Part shown: positions 1 to 8,763 of the stretch, one piece after another | How the letters are laid out: each line of letters opens with the position of its first letter | Numbering within the stretch: position 1 is the first letter of the stretch | Assembly: GCF_012641435.1 (NCBI RefSeq) | Contig: NZ_JABAIJ010000003.1 | Span: 434,001-498,000, forward strand | Reading direction: 5' to 3' | Source: Rhizobium sp. P38BS-XIX | GTDB taxonomy: Bacteria; Pseudomonadota; Alphaproteobacteria; Rhizobiales; Rhizobiaceae | Length of the DNA: 64,000 bases | Made by a program: the position numbers and the translations under genes | Notes under the pieces: generated by a model | Told to the model about the DNA's origin: nothing | Seen by the model: the letters and a program-made list of their open reading frames with translations, nothing else | The model's database searches: none

Positions 1-712
1 TACGATAGGCGGCAAGGCGGGCGGCCAGATAGGCGACATAGCGGAAATCCTGTTCGGCCGACATATCGGCATAACCCCAGCGATCGTAGGGGTGGAACAT
101 GATGATATCGGCTTCGATGCCGAGATCGCAGAGCGCTGCGACCTGTTGTTCGAAGTGGCGGAAGAGGACTGGGTTCGGCCGATCGAAATCTTGCCTGCCG
201 TCGGTGCCTTTTTCGAAGCAGGCGTAAAGCGGCTCGTTGACGTTATAGGGATAGTCCTTGGGGAAGACGCCCATGCGGATCTTGTTGAAGCGTGACTTCT
301 TCAGCGTTTCGAGAGTCTGGGCCTGCATGTCGAGCGGCTGATGCGTCCAGGCATAGCAGGTGGTGCCAAACGACAGGAAGGGCTTGCCGTCGGCATAGGC
401 AAAGTGGAACTTGTTGTGGACGTGCACGGGGCCGTGGTTGCCCTTGGACGGCTTGGTCGCGACGAAGGAGCCGGTCTTGCCATCCAGTTCAGATGTCTTC
501 GACCGTGTGCGGAAGGACCAATCACCTTCATTGTCCGGCATGAAGCGAACGCGGTAGACGCCGTCGCCGTCATAGAAACCGGGCACGCGGATCTCGCGGC
601 TGTTCTGACTGAAAACGGCATCGAACTCCACATCGAGGTAAGGGTTGCCGCCGGAAGGACCGTTGAAGGCCGCTTCGAAGACTCCCCATTTTTCGACGGA
701 CGCGTTGGACAT
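1..712 (-). CDS. Apiosidase-like glycoside hydrolase (DUF5060 + DUF4038), 3' end outside window
   Basis: Reading back from the ATG at 712 gives 237 codons with no stop before the window edge, so the C-terminal part is missing. The first ~95 residues have the beta-sandwich look of DUF5060 (VEFDAVFSQ, YRVRFMPDNEGDWSF). From about residue 105 the FAYADGKPFLSFGTTCYAW stretch opens a TIM-barrel domain of the DUF4038/apiosidase-like (GH140-related) family. There is no signal peptide, so the enzyme should act in the cytoplasm on an imported oligosaccharide or glycoside. It is the last visible gene of a unit that begins with a sugar-binding protein and two permeases, 38 bp after the second permease. 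Next to apiose and apionate catabolic genes, release of D-apiose from a plant glycoside is the natural job, but that is inference; DUF4038 proteins with other specificities exist. Confidence 0.75.
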   Translation of the reverse strand, partial: MSNASVEKWGVFEAAFNGPSGGNPYLDVEFDAVFSQNSREIRVPGFYDGDGVYRVRFMPDNEGDWSFRTRSKTSELDGKTGSFVATKPSKGNHGPVHVHNKFHFAYADGKPFLSFGTTCYAWTHQPLDMQAQTLETLKKSRFNKIRMGVFPKDYPYNVNEPLYACFEKGTDGRQDFDRPNPVLFRHFEQQVAALCDLGIEADIIMFHPYDRWGYADMSAEQDFRYVAYLAARLAAYR

Positions 713-750
713 GATGTTCTCCTCGGAAGATGTATGGATTGTGCGACCGT

Positions 751-1638
751 TCAGCCCTTCACCGCGCCGGAGGTGAGGCCGGAGACGAAGTAGCGCTGGA
801 AAATCAGATAAACGATGGTGGCCGGCAGGACCGTCATGACGATCGCCGCATTCAATTGGCCGTAATCATTGGAAAACTGGCCCTGGAAGGACATGAGCCC
901 GAGCGGCAGCGTCCACATGTGCTGGTCCTGCAGCAGCACGAGCGCCATGGCGAACTCATTCCATGTCGAGACGAAATCCAGGATCAGCAGTGCTGCGAGC
1001 ACCGGCAGGCACACCGGCAAAAAAATCCGGCGGAAGATGGTGAAATGGCTTGCGCCGTCTATCAGGGCTGCCTCTGAAAGCTCCTTCGGAATGCCTCTGA
1101 AGAAGCCGTAGAGAATGAAAACCTGATAGGGCACACCGAAGGCGATGTAGGGCAGGATGACGCCCGGATAGGTATCGATCAAACCGAGCGAATTGACCAG
1201 CGTGAACAGCGGGGCAAGCATGACCTGGAAGGGAATCATCGTGCCGAAGACGACGAGGAGCAACAGCAGCTTGCTGAACCGCATGCGGATCTTGGCGAGA
1301 GCATAGGCCGCCATCGCCGAGAGGATAAGCCCGAGCGGCACCTTGATCACGGTGATGATGGCGCTGTTCAGGAAGGCATTGGCAAAATTGCCGCGGCCCC
1401 AGGCGCTTGAATAATTTTCAAAGGCCGGCTCGAGCGGCGGCATGAAGGCGCCGGTCGACGTCACATCCGCCTGTGTCTTCAGCGAGGTGAAGACGATGAA
1501 GACGAACGGTGCGAGCCAGATTGCAGCGACGATGAGGAGTGCGATCCACAGGCCGATCAAGACAGGATCGCGCTTGCGCTTTGCCGGGGCGATGGTCTCG
1601 AAACCGTCCGACATCGATGTTGCCGATGCTGCCGTCAT
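751..1638 (-). CDS. CUT1 ABC sugar transporter permease (MalG-like)
   Basis: A 295-residue inner-membrane permease with about six hydrophobic spans and the MalG-type EAA loop near the C-terminal third (ELSEAALIDGASHFTIFRRIFLP). It ends in AVKG, as many MalG relatives do. The start codon overlaps the stop of the upstream permease by four bases (ATGA), which shows translational coupling and supports the chosen start. It should pair with the adjacent MalF-like permease to import the ligand of the binding protein at 2631-3884. No ATPase is encoded nearby, so the pair probably uses a shared MsmK/UgpC-type ATPase, for which the protein at 58156-59214 is one candidate. The substrate is inferred from context as an apiose-containing saccharide. 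Confidence 0.93.
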   Translation of the reverse strand: MTAASATSMSDGFETIAPAKRKRDPVLIGLWIALLIVAAIWLAPFVFIVFTSLKTQADVTSTGAFMPPLEPAFENYSSAWGRGNFANAFLNSAIITVIKVPLGLILSAMAAYALAKIRMRFSKLLLLLVVFGTMIPFQVMLAPLFTLVNSLGLIDTYPGVILPYIAFGVPYQVFILYGFFRGIPKELSEAALIDGASHFTIFRRIFLPVCLPVLAALLILDFVSTWNEFAMALVLLQDQHMWTLPLGLMSFQGQFSNDYGQLNAAIVMTVLPATIVYLIFQRYFVSGLTSGAVKG

Positions 1639-2534
1639 TGTTCGGCCTCCTCATGCTTCTGCGTCCAGCGCAGGTAGGGAATGACGATGGCGATGGTGAT
1701 GAGCAGCAGGACGACCGAGATCGCAGCCCCGCGGCCAAAATCGAAGATCTGCATGGCCTGCGTAAAGGCCCAGAGCGCCAGCATCTGCGTCGACTGGGCC
1801 GGACCGCCGCCGGTCAGGCCGTAGACGATGTCGAAGGCTTTCAGCGATGAAATGACCGACAGCACCAGCACGATGGTCAGCGTCGTGCGCAGCGCGGGCA
1901 GGGTCACGTAGCGGAAGATGTTCCAACGCCCGGCGCCATCGATGCGTGCGGCCTCGACCAGCGTCTGCGAGACGTTCTGCAGTCCCGCGAGAAACAGGAC
2001 CATGGAGAAGCCGACCGATTGCCAGAGATAGGCGACGAAAACCGAATAGAGCGCGATATCCTTGTCGCCGAGCCAGTCCTGGATCCAGTCCTGCAGGCCC
2101 ATGGAGGTCAGGATTTCGGTGAAGAGGCCGAAAAAGGGATCGTACATCCACTTCCACATGGTCGCGACTGCGATCGGGGCGATGATGACGGGCAGATAGA
2201 AGATGGCGCGGAAGGTATTGCGGGCAAAGAGCTTCTGATTGAGGCTAAGCGCCAAAAGCAACCCGACCATGGGCGGAAAGATCACGCACATGATCGTCCA
2301 GATCACCGTGTTGCGGAAGGCGACCCAGAAGACCGGGTCCTGCGTGAAGATATATTGATAGTTCGCGAGACCGACGAATGGCCGCTCCGGCGCCAGGCCG
2401 TTCCATTTCTGGAAGCTCAGCACCACGACGTTCAGCATCGGATAAAGCGCGAAAATCAAATAGATCAGCATGGCCGGCGCAAGCAGGATCACCGCCTGAA
2501 CGCGTGCGTCATGTATTCGATTGCGGAATGACAT
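1635..2534 (-). CDS. CUT1 ABC sugar transporter permease (MalF-like)
   Basis: A 299-residue permease beginning MSFRNRIHDARVQAV. I prefer this start at 2534 to the longer reading frame from 2588, because GGGAG lies at a normal distance before it and the first transmembrane span (VILLAPAMLIYLIFALYP) then sits near the N-terminus, as usual in the family. The EAA motif is visible (LVEAARIDGAGRWNIFRYVTLP). It overlaps the MalG-like gene by four bases. A strong intercistronic hairpin separates it from the binding-protein gene, a common arrangement that leaves more binding protein than permease. Confidence 0.93.
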   Translation of the reverse strand: MSFRNRIHDARVQAVILLAPAMLIYLIFALYPMLNVVVLSFQKWNGLAPERPFVGLANYQYIFTQDPVFWVAFRNTVIWTIMCVIFPPMVGLLLALSLNQKLFARNTFRAIFYLPVIIAPIAVATMWKWMYDPFFGLFTEILTSMGLQDWIQDWLGDKDIALYSVFVAYLWQSVGFSMVLFLAGLQNVSQTLVEAARIDGAGRWNIFRYVTLPALRTTLTIVLVLSVISSLKAFDIVYGLTGGGPAQSTQMLALWAFTQAMQIFDFGRGAAISVVLLLITIAIVIPYLRWTQKHEEAEQ

Positions 2535-2576
2535 TGTGATTGCTCCCGACGGCAGCTGACGCGTGGGCATGAAAGT

Positions 2577-2624
2577 GAGGGAAGCCATCCGCTGCGACTG
2601 GCAATCGAAGTGGCGGCTTCCCTC
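2577..2624 (-). repeat. Intercistronic hairpin after the binding-protein gene
   Basis: GAGGGAAGCC at 2577-2586 is exactly complementary to GGCTTCCCTC at 2615-2624. The hairpin lies between the stop of the binding-protein gene (2631) and the first permease (2534). No clear U-tract follows, so it looks more like a 3'-stabilising or attenuating hairpin than a full terminator. Confidence 0.6.
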
Positions 2625-2630
2625 GAGCGA

Positions 2631-3884
2631 TCAGGTGCGGCCCGCGATGAAGGCCTGCAGTTGCTTGGCCGCGTCGGCCGGCTGGATGTTGCCGGAGGCG
2701 ACGTCGTTGATCACCCGGAAGTATTCAGTCGTGACGTCGAGCGGGAAAGCCTGGTCGCCATTCATGTAGACCTTGCTGTAGGTCTTGAAGATATCCAGCC
2801 ACTTTGCCTCCAGCGGCTTCAGGTTCGAGTACTGGACATTCTTGTTGACGGAGGTCGAGCTGATCTGGCCGACGAGATCCTGCTGCACCTTGGTCGAGAG
2901 GAAATAGTCGAGGAATTTCGCGGCGAGATCCGGATTCTTGCTCTTGGTGCTGATGTAATTGTACTCGGCGAAGCCATAGAGACGGTTCGTGTTCGTCGGG
3001 AACGGCACGACGCCATAGTCGTCAAGGTTGACCTTGCTGCCGCTCAGCTGGCTCACCAGCCAGTCACCTTCCAGCATCATTGCGGCGCGGCCGGCAACGA
3101 ACAGTGTATAGGACTGTTGGTTGCTGATGCCCATGAAGGGCTTCAGTGTGTAGTCCTTGGTCCACTTCGCGAATTCGGCGAACGCGTCGGTGGCGCAGGG
3201 CTCCTTCGTCCAGTCGGCCTTCATGGCCATGAGGGCGTCATGCTTGTCGGCGCCACATTTGGTCTCGAGCAGCACGTCCATCAGGCGCATGACGTGCCAG
3301 TTGACGGAACCGCCGAAGGTGAAGGCGGGGATTTTCGCGGCCTTGAGCTTCTCGGCGTCGGCAAGCAGATCCTCGTAGGTTTTCGGCTCTTCGGTGATGC
3401 CCGCCTTCTGGAAGAGTTTCTTATTGTAGTAGATCGCTTCGCCCTTGAAGGTGAAGGGAACACCATGCTTGCCGCCCGGATAGAGATCGGCAAAGGCGGC
3501 GGCGGAGGGAAGCAGCTCGTCGTTCCACTTGTACTGGGTGTAGTACTTGTCGAGCGGCAGCGACAGACCGGCCTTCACATATTCGCCGCCAAGGCCAAGA
3601 CCTGCCCAGCTGAAATAGATGTCCGGTCCCTTGCTGGAGCCGGCGGCGACGCGCAATGCCGTCTTGTGCTCATCGATGCCGCGCTGGACGATTTCAACAT
3701 GAGTGCCGGGATTGGCGGCCTCGAAGTCCTTGGCGACTTTCTGGAGCGCGGTGTTGGCTGCGCCGTTGTCGAAGTTCAACGTCCAGAGCGTCAGGTCTTC
3801 CGCGGCGGCATGCGTTGCCGCCAGGCTGGCGGCCGCAATCGCAGCCGCGCCGAACCACCGTGCATATGTGTAGCTGATAGCCAT
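2631..3884 (-). CDS. Periplasmic sugar-binding protein of CUT1 ABC transporter
   Basis: A 417-residue extracellular solute-binding protein (SBP_bac_1 type). The start at 3884 (MAISYTYARWFG) is chosen over the longer frame because AGGAGGACGGGAG lies just before it and it leaves a normal signal peptide ending near AAA-ED at residue ~28. The mature protein has family features such as FEAANPGTHVEIVQRGIDEH and a GRAAMMLEGDWLVS segment. It is the first gene of a unit with two permeases and the apiosidase-like hydrolase, behind an operator-like site. The ligand cannot be read from sequence. A CUT1 binding protein usually takes oligosaccharides or glycosides rather than monosaccharides, which fits an intracellular glycosidase in the same unit. 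Confidence 0.93.
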   Translation of the reverse strand: MAISYTYARWFGAAAIAAASLAATHAAAEDLTLWTLNFDNGAANTALQKVAKDFEAANPGTHVEIVQRGIDEHKTALRVAAGSSKGPDIYFSWAGLGLGGEYVKAGLSLPLDKYYTQYKWNDELLPSAAAFADLYPGGKHGVPFTFKGEAIYYNKKLFQKAGITEEPKTYEDLLADAEKLKAAKIPAFTFGGSVNWHVMRLMDVLLETKCGADKHDALMAMKADWTKEPCATDAFAEFAKWTKDYTLKPFMGISNQQSYTLFVAGRAAMMLEGDWLVSQLSGSKVNLDDYGVVPFPTNTNRLYGFAEYNYISTKSKNPDLAAKFLDYFLSTKVQQDLVGQISSTSVNKNVQYSNLKPLEAKWLDIFKTYSKVYMNGDQAFPLDVTTEYFRVINDVASGNIQPADAAKQLQAFIAGRT

Positions 3885-3943
3885 CTCCCGTCCTCCTCTG
3901 AGCAAAGCTGAGGGCGGTTTTGACAAATCGTTGTCAACATGTC

Positions 3944-3958
3944 AACTGGTATGATGAG
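3944..3958. promoter_or_regulatory. Operator-like site of the FadR-type regulator, copy 1
   Basis: AACTGGTATGATGAG, identical over 15 bases to the site at 9627-9641. Its core TGGTATGATGA fits the FadR-subfamily pattern TnGTnnnACnA at all but one position. It lies 60 bp before the binding-protein start and overlaps a minus-strand TTGACA (3945-3940). A second palindrome, TGACAA-ATCG-TTGTCA (3921-3936), sits between it and the gene and may be another regulator site. No convincing -10 box was found. Confidence 0.6.
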
Positions 3959-3965
3959 GTCATCA

Positions 3966-4607
3966 TCATTCTGACGGGAAGTGATCCTTGAAACAGGAGA
4001 TCACGACCACGGCCGAGGCAGCGCCCGGATCCATATGACCGAGCGCGCGATCCCCAAGCCGCGACGAACGACCTTTTGCGGCGATCATGTCCTTGGTTGC
4101 CTCCGCTCCCTTCTGTCCGGCTTCCAGGGCGGCCGCCAGACATCCGGCGAGTGGCTGGCCTTGTTCTCGGGCTTGACGACACGCGGTCGCCGCAGGCGCC
4201 CAGGCGTCGACCATCGTCTTTTCGCCGACTTCGGCCTTGCCTCTGTCCTGAATACCCTTCGCGAATGCTGCAAATACCTCGACCATGTCGTCGTCGTTCA
4301 GCGAGACTTTCCCCTTCGCGCTGGCGCCGGCGCGCATCAGGGCCGTTGCGTAAAGCGGGCCGGAAGAGGCGCCAACGGCGTTGAGAAACGACTTGGCGGC
4401 CGTGTTGAACACCAGCGTGAGGTCTGCGGTCGCATCCAGCTCCGAGACTGCCTTGGCTGCAGCCACAAAACCGAGTTCCATGGCGATGCCATGATCGGCA
4501 TCACCGATGACGCCATCCAGCTCGCAAAGGCGATCCTTTTCACGGGTCATTGCCTCGGCAATACGCGCAAACAGCGATCGCAAATCGTCTACCGTCACCG
4601 TTGTCAT
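3966..4607 (-). CDS. dhaL: Dihydroxyacetone kinase L subunit (DhaL-like)
   Basis: A 213-residue all-helical nucleotide-binding subunit of a Dha-type kinase. The ADP/Mg-binding Asp cluster is visible in GDADHG (residues 35-40), followed by GASSGPLYATALMRAG and, near the end, DRALGHMDPGAASAVVV. The start at 4607 is fixed by a four-base ATGA overlap with the upstream dhaK stop. With DhaK it would phosphorylate a small ketose. In this pathway context the substrate could be L-erythrulose or another C3/C4 ketose, as in LerK-type kinases, rather than dihydroxyacetone itself; the sequence does not decide this. It is the last gene of its unit. Confidence 0.88.
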   Translation of the reverse strand: MTTVTVDDLRSLFARIAEAMTREKDRLCELDGVIGDADHGIAMELGFVAAAKAVSELDATADLTLVFNTAAKSFLNAVGASSGPLYATALMRAGASAKGKVSLNDDDMVEVFAAFAKGIQDRGKAEVGEKTMVDAWAPAATACRQAREQGQPLAGCLAAALEAGQKGAEATKDMIAAKGRSSRLGDRALGHMDPGAASAVVVISCFKDHFPSE

Positions 4608-5623
4608 TGCTGCGCATCCCCGGAGCGGAACATAGCGCAATCACAGGGATGATCGATCAGCCGTTGGAGTTCGTCGTCGAGATGCATCAACGTGATCGAC
4701 GCTCCCGCCATTTCCAGGGATGTGCAGTAGTTGCCGACCAGCGAGAGATGGATGACCAGCCCGGCTTCGTCGAGCATCAGCTTCACCTTGCGCATGATGA
4801 TGTAGAGCTCCATCAGAGGTGTGGAACCCAGCGAGTTGACGAGGACGGCGACGCGGTCGCCACGCGCCGGCTTCATCTCATGAAGGATTTTTCCGACAAG
4901 CTCGTTCGTCACCTCATCTGCCGGCTTCAGCGGGTCGCGTGCAACGCCGGGTTCGCCGTGGATGCCCATGCCGATTTCCATTTCATCGGCGCCAAGCTCG
5001 AAGTTGGGTTTCAGCGTCTGCGGCAGGGAGCAGGGGGAGAGTGCAACGCCCATGGTGAAGGTGCGCTCATTCGCCCAGCGAGCCACGCGCTCGACCTCAT
5101 CGAAATTATACATGAGATCGCAAGCCGCACCGGCCGCCTTGAAGGCGAAGACATTCCCAGCGACGCCGCGCCGACGGTCCCTCTGCTCTGGCGGGGCCGA
5201 GGCGATATCATCGGTCGTCAGGACCGTGCGGACCTCGACATCGTCCATAGCCAGCATTTCGGCCGCCATATCGAAGTTCATGACGTCGCCGGCGTAATTG
5301 CCATACATGAAGAGCACGCCGGCGCCACTATCGACCGCTTTTGCACATTCGATGATCGGATCCGGCGGCGGCGAGGCGAAGACGTTTCCAATCGCAGCCG
5401 CATCGGCAAGGCCCTTGCCGACGAAGCCAAGAAAGCTCGGCTCGTGGCCGGAGCCGCCACCGATGACCATGCCGACCTTGCCGGGCCGGGGGCCGTTCTT
5501 CGCCACGATCGAGCGCGGGGAGCCATCGAGAGCGCGGAGGTGCTTGGGATGAGCAGCCAGGATGCCAGCCAGCATTTCGTCGACAGCGGCTGCACCATCG
5601 TTGATCAGTTTCTTCGTCTTCAC
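4604..5623 (-). CDS. dhaK: Dihydroxyacetone kinase K subunit (DhaK-like)
   Basis: A 339-residue substrate-binding subunit of normal length. The catalytic set is complete: His60 in GGGSGHEP, Asp113 in NYAGDVMNF and His222 in GIHGEPG, the last being the residue that binds the ketone as a hemiaminal in known DhaK proteins. No PEP-dependent DhaM partner is seen, and DhaL is adjacent, so an ATP-dependent kinase is likely. It follows apnL by about 60 bp in the same direction. Possible role: phosphorylation of L-erythrulose or dihydroxyacetone arising from branched-sugar breakdown. The function as a ketose kinase is firm; the exact substrate is open. Confidence 0.88.
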   Translation of the reverse strand: MKTKKLINDGAAAVDEMLAGILAAHPKHLRALDGSPRSIVAKNGPRPGKVGMVIGGGSGHEPSFLGFVGKGLADAAAIGNVFASPPPDPIIECAKAVDSGAGVLFMYGNYAGDVMNFDMAAEMLAMDDVEVRTVLTTDDIASAPPEQRDRRRGVAGNVFAFKAAGAACDLMYNFDEVERVARWANERTFTMGVALSPCSLPQTLKPNFELGADEMEIGMGIHGEPGVARDPLKPADEVTNELVGKILHEMKPARGDRVAVLVNSLGSTPLMELYIIMRKVKLMLDEAGLVIHLSLVGNYCTSLEMAGASITLMHLDDELQRLIDHPCDCAMFRSGDAQQ

Positions 5624-5682
5624 GCCGGTCCTCCCAAATCACTTCGATTATGGGGACTAACATGCGCGTCTGCGACTTCAGG

Positions 5683-7566
5683 TCAATCCGTCAAACTCAC
5701 GGAATTGACTTCGTATGCACCGAGGGTGAGGCCCTCGTTTTCCGGACGGTCACTCAGGCGCAGGCCTTGAAGCTCGATCCGGCAGGGCGTTGCGGTGACG
5801 TTGACGAGATGCAATTGTCGTTGTCTCCCAGTACGCGCCGTCACGAAAGAAAGCACCGAGCCGGGATCGGATGACAGACACTCCCGCCACCGGCTGCCGG
5901 CCACGCGAGCGAGGGTCGCAACGGAGTTGAAGAGCGGGCGATAGGCTCCGGCAGCGCACGGCTCGTTTTCACCTGCAATGAGTCCGAAAGGCCCGGTCAA
6001 TGCCGAAAGCGTCAAGCATTCCAGCCCGGCATCGAGCACACGGGCGGCATAGCCGAAGGCGAAAGCCTCGCCGAAGCGGGCATTGTGGCGCGGATCGGTT
6101 TTGGCCATGGCAATGCGCTCGCTGCCAGGGTTGTCCATCGTCCGGCTGCCATAGGGATTTTGTCTCATCGGTATGGTCGAAGGCCCTATTCGATAGGGCT
6201 TGTTGCCATAAATGGCCCGCACTGATCGCGTGATGAAAGGCAGCGCCTCGAGCGTCTGCATGACGCTGAGGTCATCTGCGGCATGGACGATGGGATTGGT
6301 GCAATGTGTCATGAAGTCGAGCTGCTCGGGCGGTACACGCTTGCGATTGAGCTCGGTGAAGTAGCTCAACATGCCGCCGCCGAGACGCATGCCTGGAAAA
6401 GCGGCATGCGCTGCCGAATAGACGTCTTCCAGCGGGGGGCATTCCGGCCATTTGCTGCCCGGCGGCGTGGATTGCCGATCGACAGAGGGTGAAATGACGA
6501 TCGCATCCGGATTGAAGCCAGCCAGTTGCATCCACCTCGCAATCTCCAGCGTCTCGACGATCGGCGGCTGATTGCAAGGCAGTGCGATCTCCAGCGTCGA
6601 ACCGCCGGCGTGAAGCCTGACGATCTCCGCGAAGGAATTGAAGGCGTCGGCAGTGTGGCCGGCATTCGGATCGAAATGGAAAAGCAGTTCCTGCGGCGCA
6701 ATGTCTGCAAGCTTGTCGCGCGCGGCGAGTGTTGTGCTGGCCTCTTCGGGTGTGATGACAATCCCGATCGCCGGCATCATTCCGGATTTTGTACCAAGAC
6801 TGATCGTGACGGGAGCGGGTTCGCCGATAGCGGAGCGTGGGGTTGCCGGTGCGCGCCGCATGTCGCCGATCGTCAGGACAACACGCTGCTGCTGAGGTGT
6901 GTCTGGCACGATCTGGTAGGGCCAAGGCAAGGCAAGGGGACGGACATAGGTTTTATAGGAAGCGTCCGACCAATTGCGTTGATCTTCCATCTCAAAGGTG
7001 TCGCCTTCCATGCGGCATTCGGCTGTCACACTTGGCGTTACGCTATGGGTTATCGCGCGCATGTCCTTGAAGGGCTGCCATGGCTCGATGAGATCTGGGA
7101 AATGTGTGTTTTCGCGGACGCCGTCCACATGCTCGACCGAAACCGGCATGCCCGCGACGCCGACGATCGGATGGAGGATGCAGAAGCCGCAACGGTTTGT
7201 CTCGAAACCCGTATGGGAGTGCGCTTCCGCCTCGAAGATCAACGGTTCGTCCGTTTTGGCGGCAATCCGCACCTTGATGGCAAGCTCTGTATCGCCAGGG
7301 CCAATGCAGCGCGCGAGATAGCTGACGGAAAACGCGTCCGGTTCCTGCTCTATGCGCAGATCTTCGATGACAGGTGCATAGGTGCCCCAATCCCGATCGC
7401 GCACCAGATAGGAGACCGCCCGCAACACCTCGGCACCATCGTAACGGATGGTGCGCAGATTACCGTCCTTGAAGTCCGCAGCCAACTTGCCCGCTGTCAA
7501 TCGTACAGGAGGTGCCTCGGCTGCTTTTGTGCCGTATAGCAGGAACGGATCTATGTCCGCCGTCAT
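5683..7566 (-). CDS. apnL: D-apionate lactonase
   Basis: A 627-residue soluble protein of the large, peculiar family described as D-apionate lactonase in apiose catabolism. It opens the lactone formed by apiose dehydrogenase to give D-apionate. Recognition rests on overall family resemblance: an N-terminal beta-rich half with HVDGVRENTHFPDLIEPW and a C-terminal half that looks like a barrel (MDNPGSERIAMAKTDPRHN). Its place between a Gfo/Idh/MocA dehydrogenase and downstream kinase genes agrees. It overlaps the dehydrogenase gene by four bases, so the two products are made together. No signal peptide is present, so it is cytoplasmic. I could not point to catalytic residues. Confidence 0.75.
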   Translation of the reverse strand: MTADIDPFLLYGTKAAEAPPVRLTAGKLAADFKDGNLRTIRYDGAEVLRAVSYLVRDRDWGTYAPVIEDLRIEQEPDAFSVSYLARCIGPGDTELAIKVRIAAKTDEPLIFEAEAHSHTGFETNRCGFCILHPIVGVAGMPVSVEHVDGVRENTHFPDLIEPWQPFKDMRAITHSVTPSVTAECRMEGDTFEMEDQRNWSDASYKTYVRPLALPWPYQIVPDTPQQQRVVLTIGDMRRAPATPRSAIGEPAPVTISLGTKSGMMPAIGIVITPEEASTTLAARDKLADIAPQELLFHFDPNAGHTADAFNSFAEIVRLHAGGSTLEIALPCNQPPIVETLEIARWMQLAGFNPDAIVISPSVDRQSTPPGSKWPECPPLEDVYSAAHAAFPGMRLGGGMLSYFTELNRKRVPPEQLDFMTHCTNPIVHAADDLSVMQTLEALPFITRSVRAIYGNKPYRIGPSTIPMRQNPYGSRTMDNPGSERIAMAKTDPRHNARFGEAFAFGYAARVLDAGLECLTLSALTGPFGLIAGENEPCAAGAYRPLFNSVATLARVAGSRWRECLSSDPGSVLSFVTARTGRQRQLHLVNVTATPCRIELQGLRLSDRPENEGLTLGAYEVNSVSLTD

Positions 7567-8597
7567 CGCAGCATCGCTCCGATATCGATGGCTTGCCCGC
7601 TGGCGGCGCTTTCGTATGCCGCCTCGACCAGAGCGAAGGTCTTCAGATTATCTGCGCCCGATGTGGACGTCTCGCCGTGGTCGGCAAGCTGGTCCGTCCA
7701 GTGCTGCTGAATGGCGAGAACGCTCTCCTGGATATTGTGCCAGGGGCGCGAGGCCCAGGGAAGGAGCCGCGGAGAGACGTCGGATACCGTGACACCGTCA
7801 ATGCCGGCAACTTCGAGGCGATATCCCTGTGAGAGCCGGAGCGAACCCGATGTGCCGTCGAGTTCGATCAACGTTTCGGGGAACGGTTCCTTCGCCAGTT
7901 TGGACGCGTAGCTAACATCGACGACGGATGTGGCACCATTCTCGTGATCGAGCAGGATCGTCGCGACATCCTCGCCCTTGATCTTCGGATTGACACGCTT
8001 CGTACGCGCCGTGAGGGATGTGACGTCGCCGAGAATGAAGCGCGCGATATCAAGCGTATGAATGCCGAGATCTTCGATAATAAAACGCTCACCCTCGGCC
8101 AGATAGGGCTGGCCGGAGAACACATCGTAGCCCGAGCGAAAGGAGAAACGGCCCCAGAAGGGTTCGCCGATCGCGCCTGATTGCAGGGCGTTCTTTACGG
8201 CCTGGATTGGCGTCTGCCAGCGAAAGTTCTCGTGCACCATCAAGGGAATGCCGGCTTGAGCACATGCCTCGACCATCGCCTTTGCATCGCCGAGCGTCTT
8301 GGCGAAAGGCTTCTGGCAGATCGCCGGAATCTTATGGGACGCGGCCATTTCGACGAGGGCACGATGGCTTTGTACCGTGGTTGCGATGTCGACGAAGTCA
8401 AAACCGCCATCGGCAAACAGGGCAGCGGCGTCGGAATATCTTCGCTGGATGCCGAACTGGTCACCGACGATTTTCAGGCGCTCGGGGTCGCGGTCGCAAA
8501 TCGCAACGATATCGGCACCCTCGACATCCTGCCACGCATGCATCTGATTGATCGCGAAGAAGCCGCAACCGATCAATGCGCCCTTGATCTCCGTCAT
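7563..8597 (-). CDS. apsD: Gfo/Idh/MocA dehydrogenase, probable D-apiose dehydrogenase
   Basis: A 344-residue NAD(P)-dependent sugar dehydrogenase. The N-terminal Rossmann motif is GCGFFA (residues 11-16), the family's EKP element appears as QKPFAK near residue 95, and the C-terminal domain carries the DLGIHTLDIARF stretch with the conserved His. In this setting it would oxidise D-apiose at C1 to apionolactone, the substrate of the lactonase encoded by the overlapping next gene. A normal ribosome-binding AAAGG precedes the ATG. The family has many sugar and inositol specificities, so the substrate is assigned from context. Confidence 0.7.
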   Translation of the reverse strand: MTEIKGALIGCGFFAINQMHAWQDVEGADIVAICDRDPERLKIVGDQFGIQRRYSDAAALFADGGFDFVDIATTVQSHRALVEMAASHKIPAICQKPFAKTLGDAKAMVEACAQAGIPLMVHENFRWQTPIQAVKNALQSGAIGEPFWGRFSFRSGYDVFSGQPYLAEGERFIIEDLGIHTLDIARFILGDVTSLTARTKRVNPKIKGEDVATILLDHENGATSVVDVSYASKLAKEPFPETLIELDGTSGSLRLSQGYRLEVAGIDGVTVSDVSPRLLPWASRPWHNIQESVLAIQQHWTDQLADHGETSTSGADNLKTFALVEAAYESAASGQAIDIGAMLR

Positions 8598-8735
8598 ATC
8601 AGCCAGCCTTTGCCATATAAATCTGTGTCACGGGTTGCCGGAAAGTCTGGCCTATTCGACAGGAGGATCGGCCCGTATTCCAGTGTCATCGCTCCTCCCG
8701 GCTATCAAACCGTTCCGTTTCCGGCTGGTATCGGC

Positions 8736-8754
8736 GGGAGGGCTTGGCCCTCCC
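8736..8754 (-). repeat. Intercistronic hairpin between apnO and apsD
   Basis: GGGAGGGC, TTG, GCCCTCCC form an 8-bp stem with a 3-base loop, 9 bases after the apnO stop. No U-run follows on the minus strand, so it more likely tunes mRNA stability or partial readthrough within the apnO-apsD-apnL-dhaKL unit than ends transcription. Confidence 0.5.
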
Positions 8755-8763
8755 ACGATGTCA

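Noticed and set aside
2610..3911. 433-codon plus-strand open frame
   Set aside because: Exact antisense of the binding-protein gene; composition is that of a shadow frame.
4550..5770. 406-codon plus-strand open frame
   Set aside because: Antisense to dhaK, which has all catalytic residues. No ribosome site or family match.
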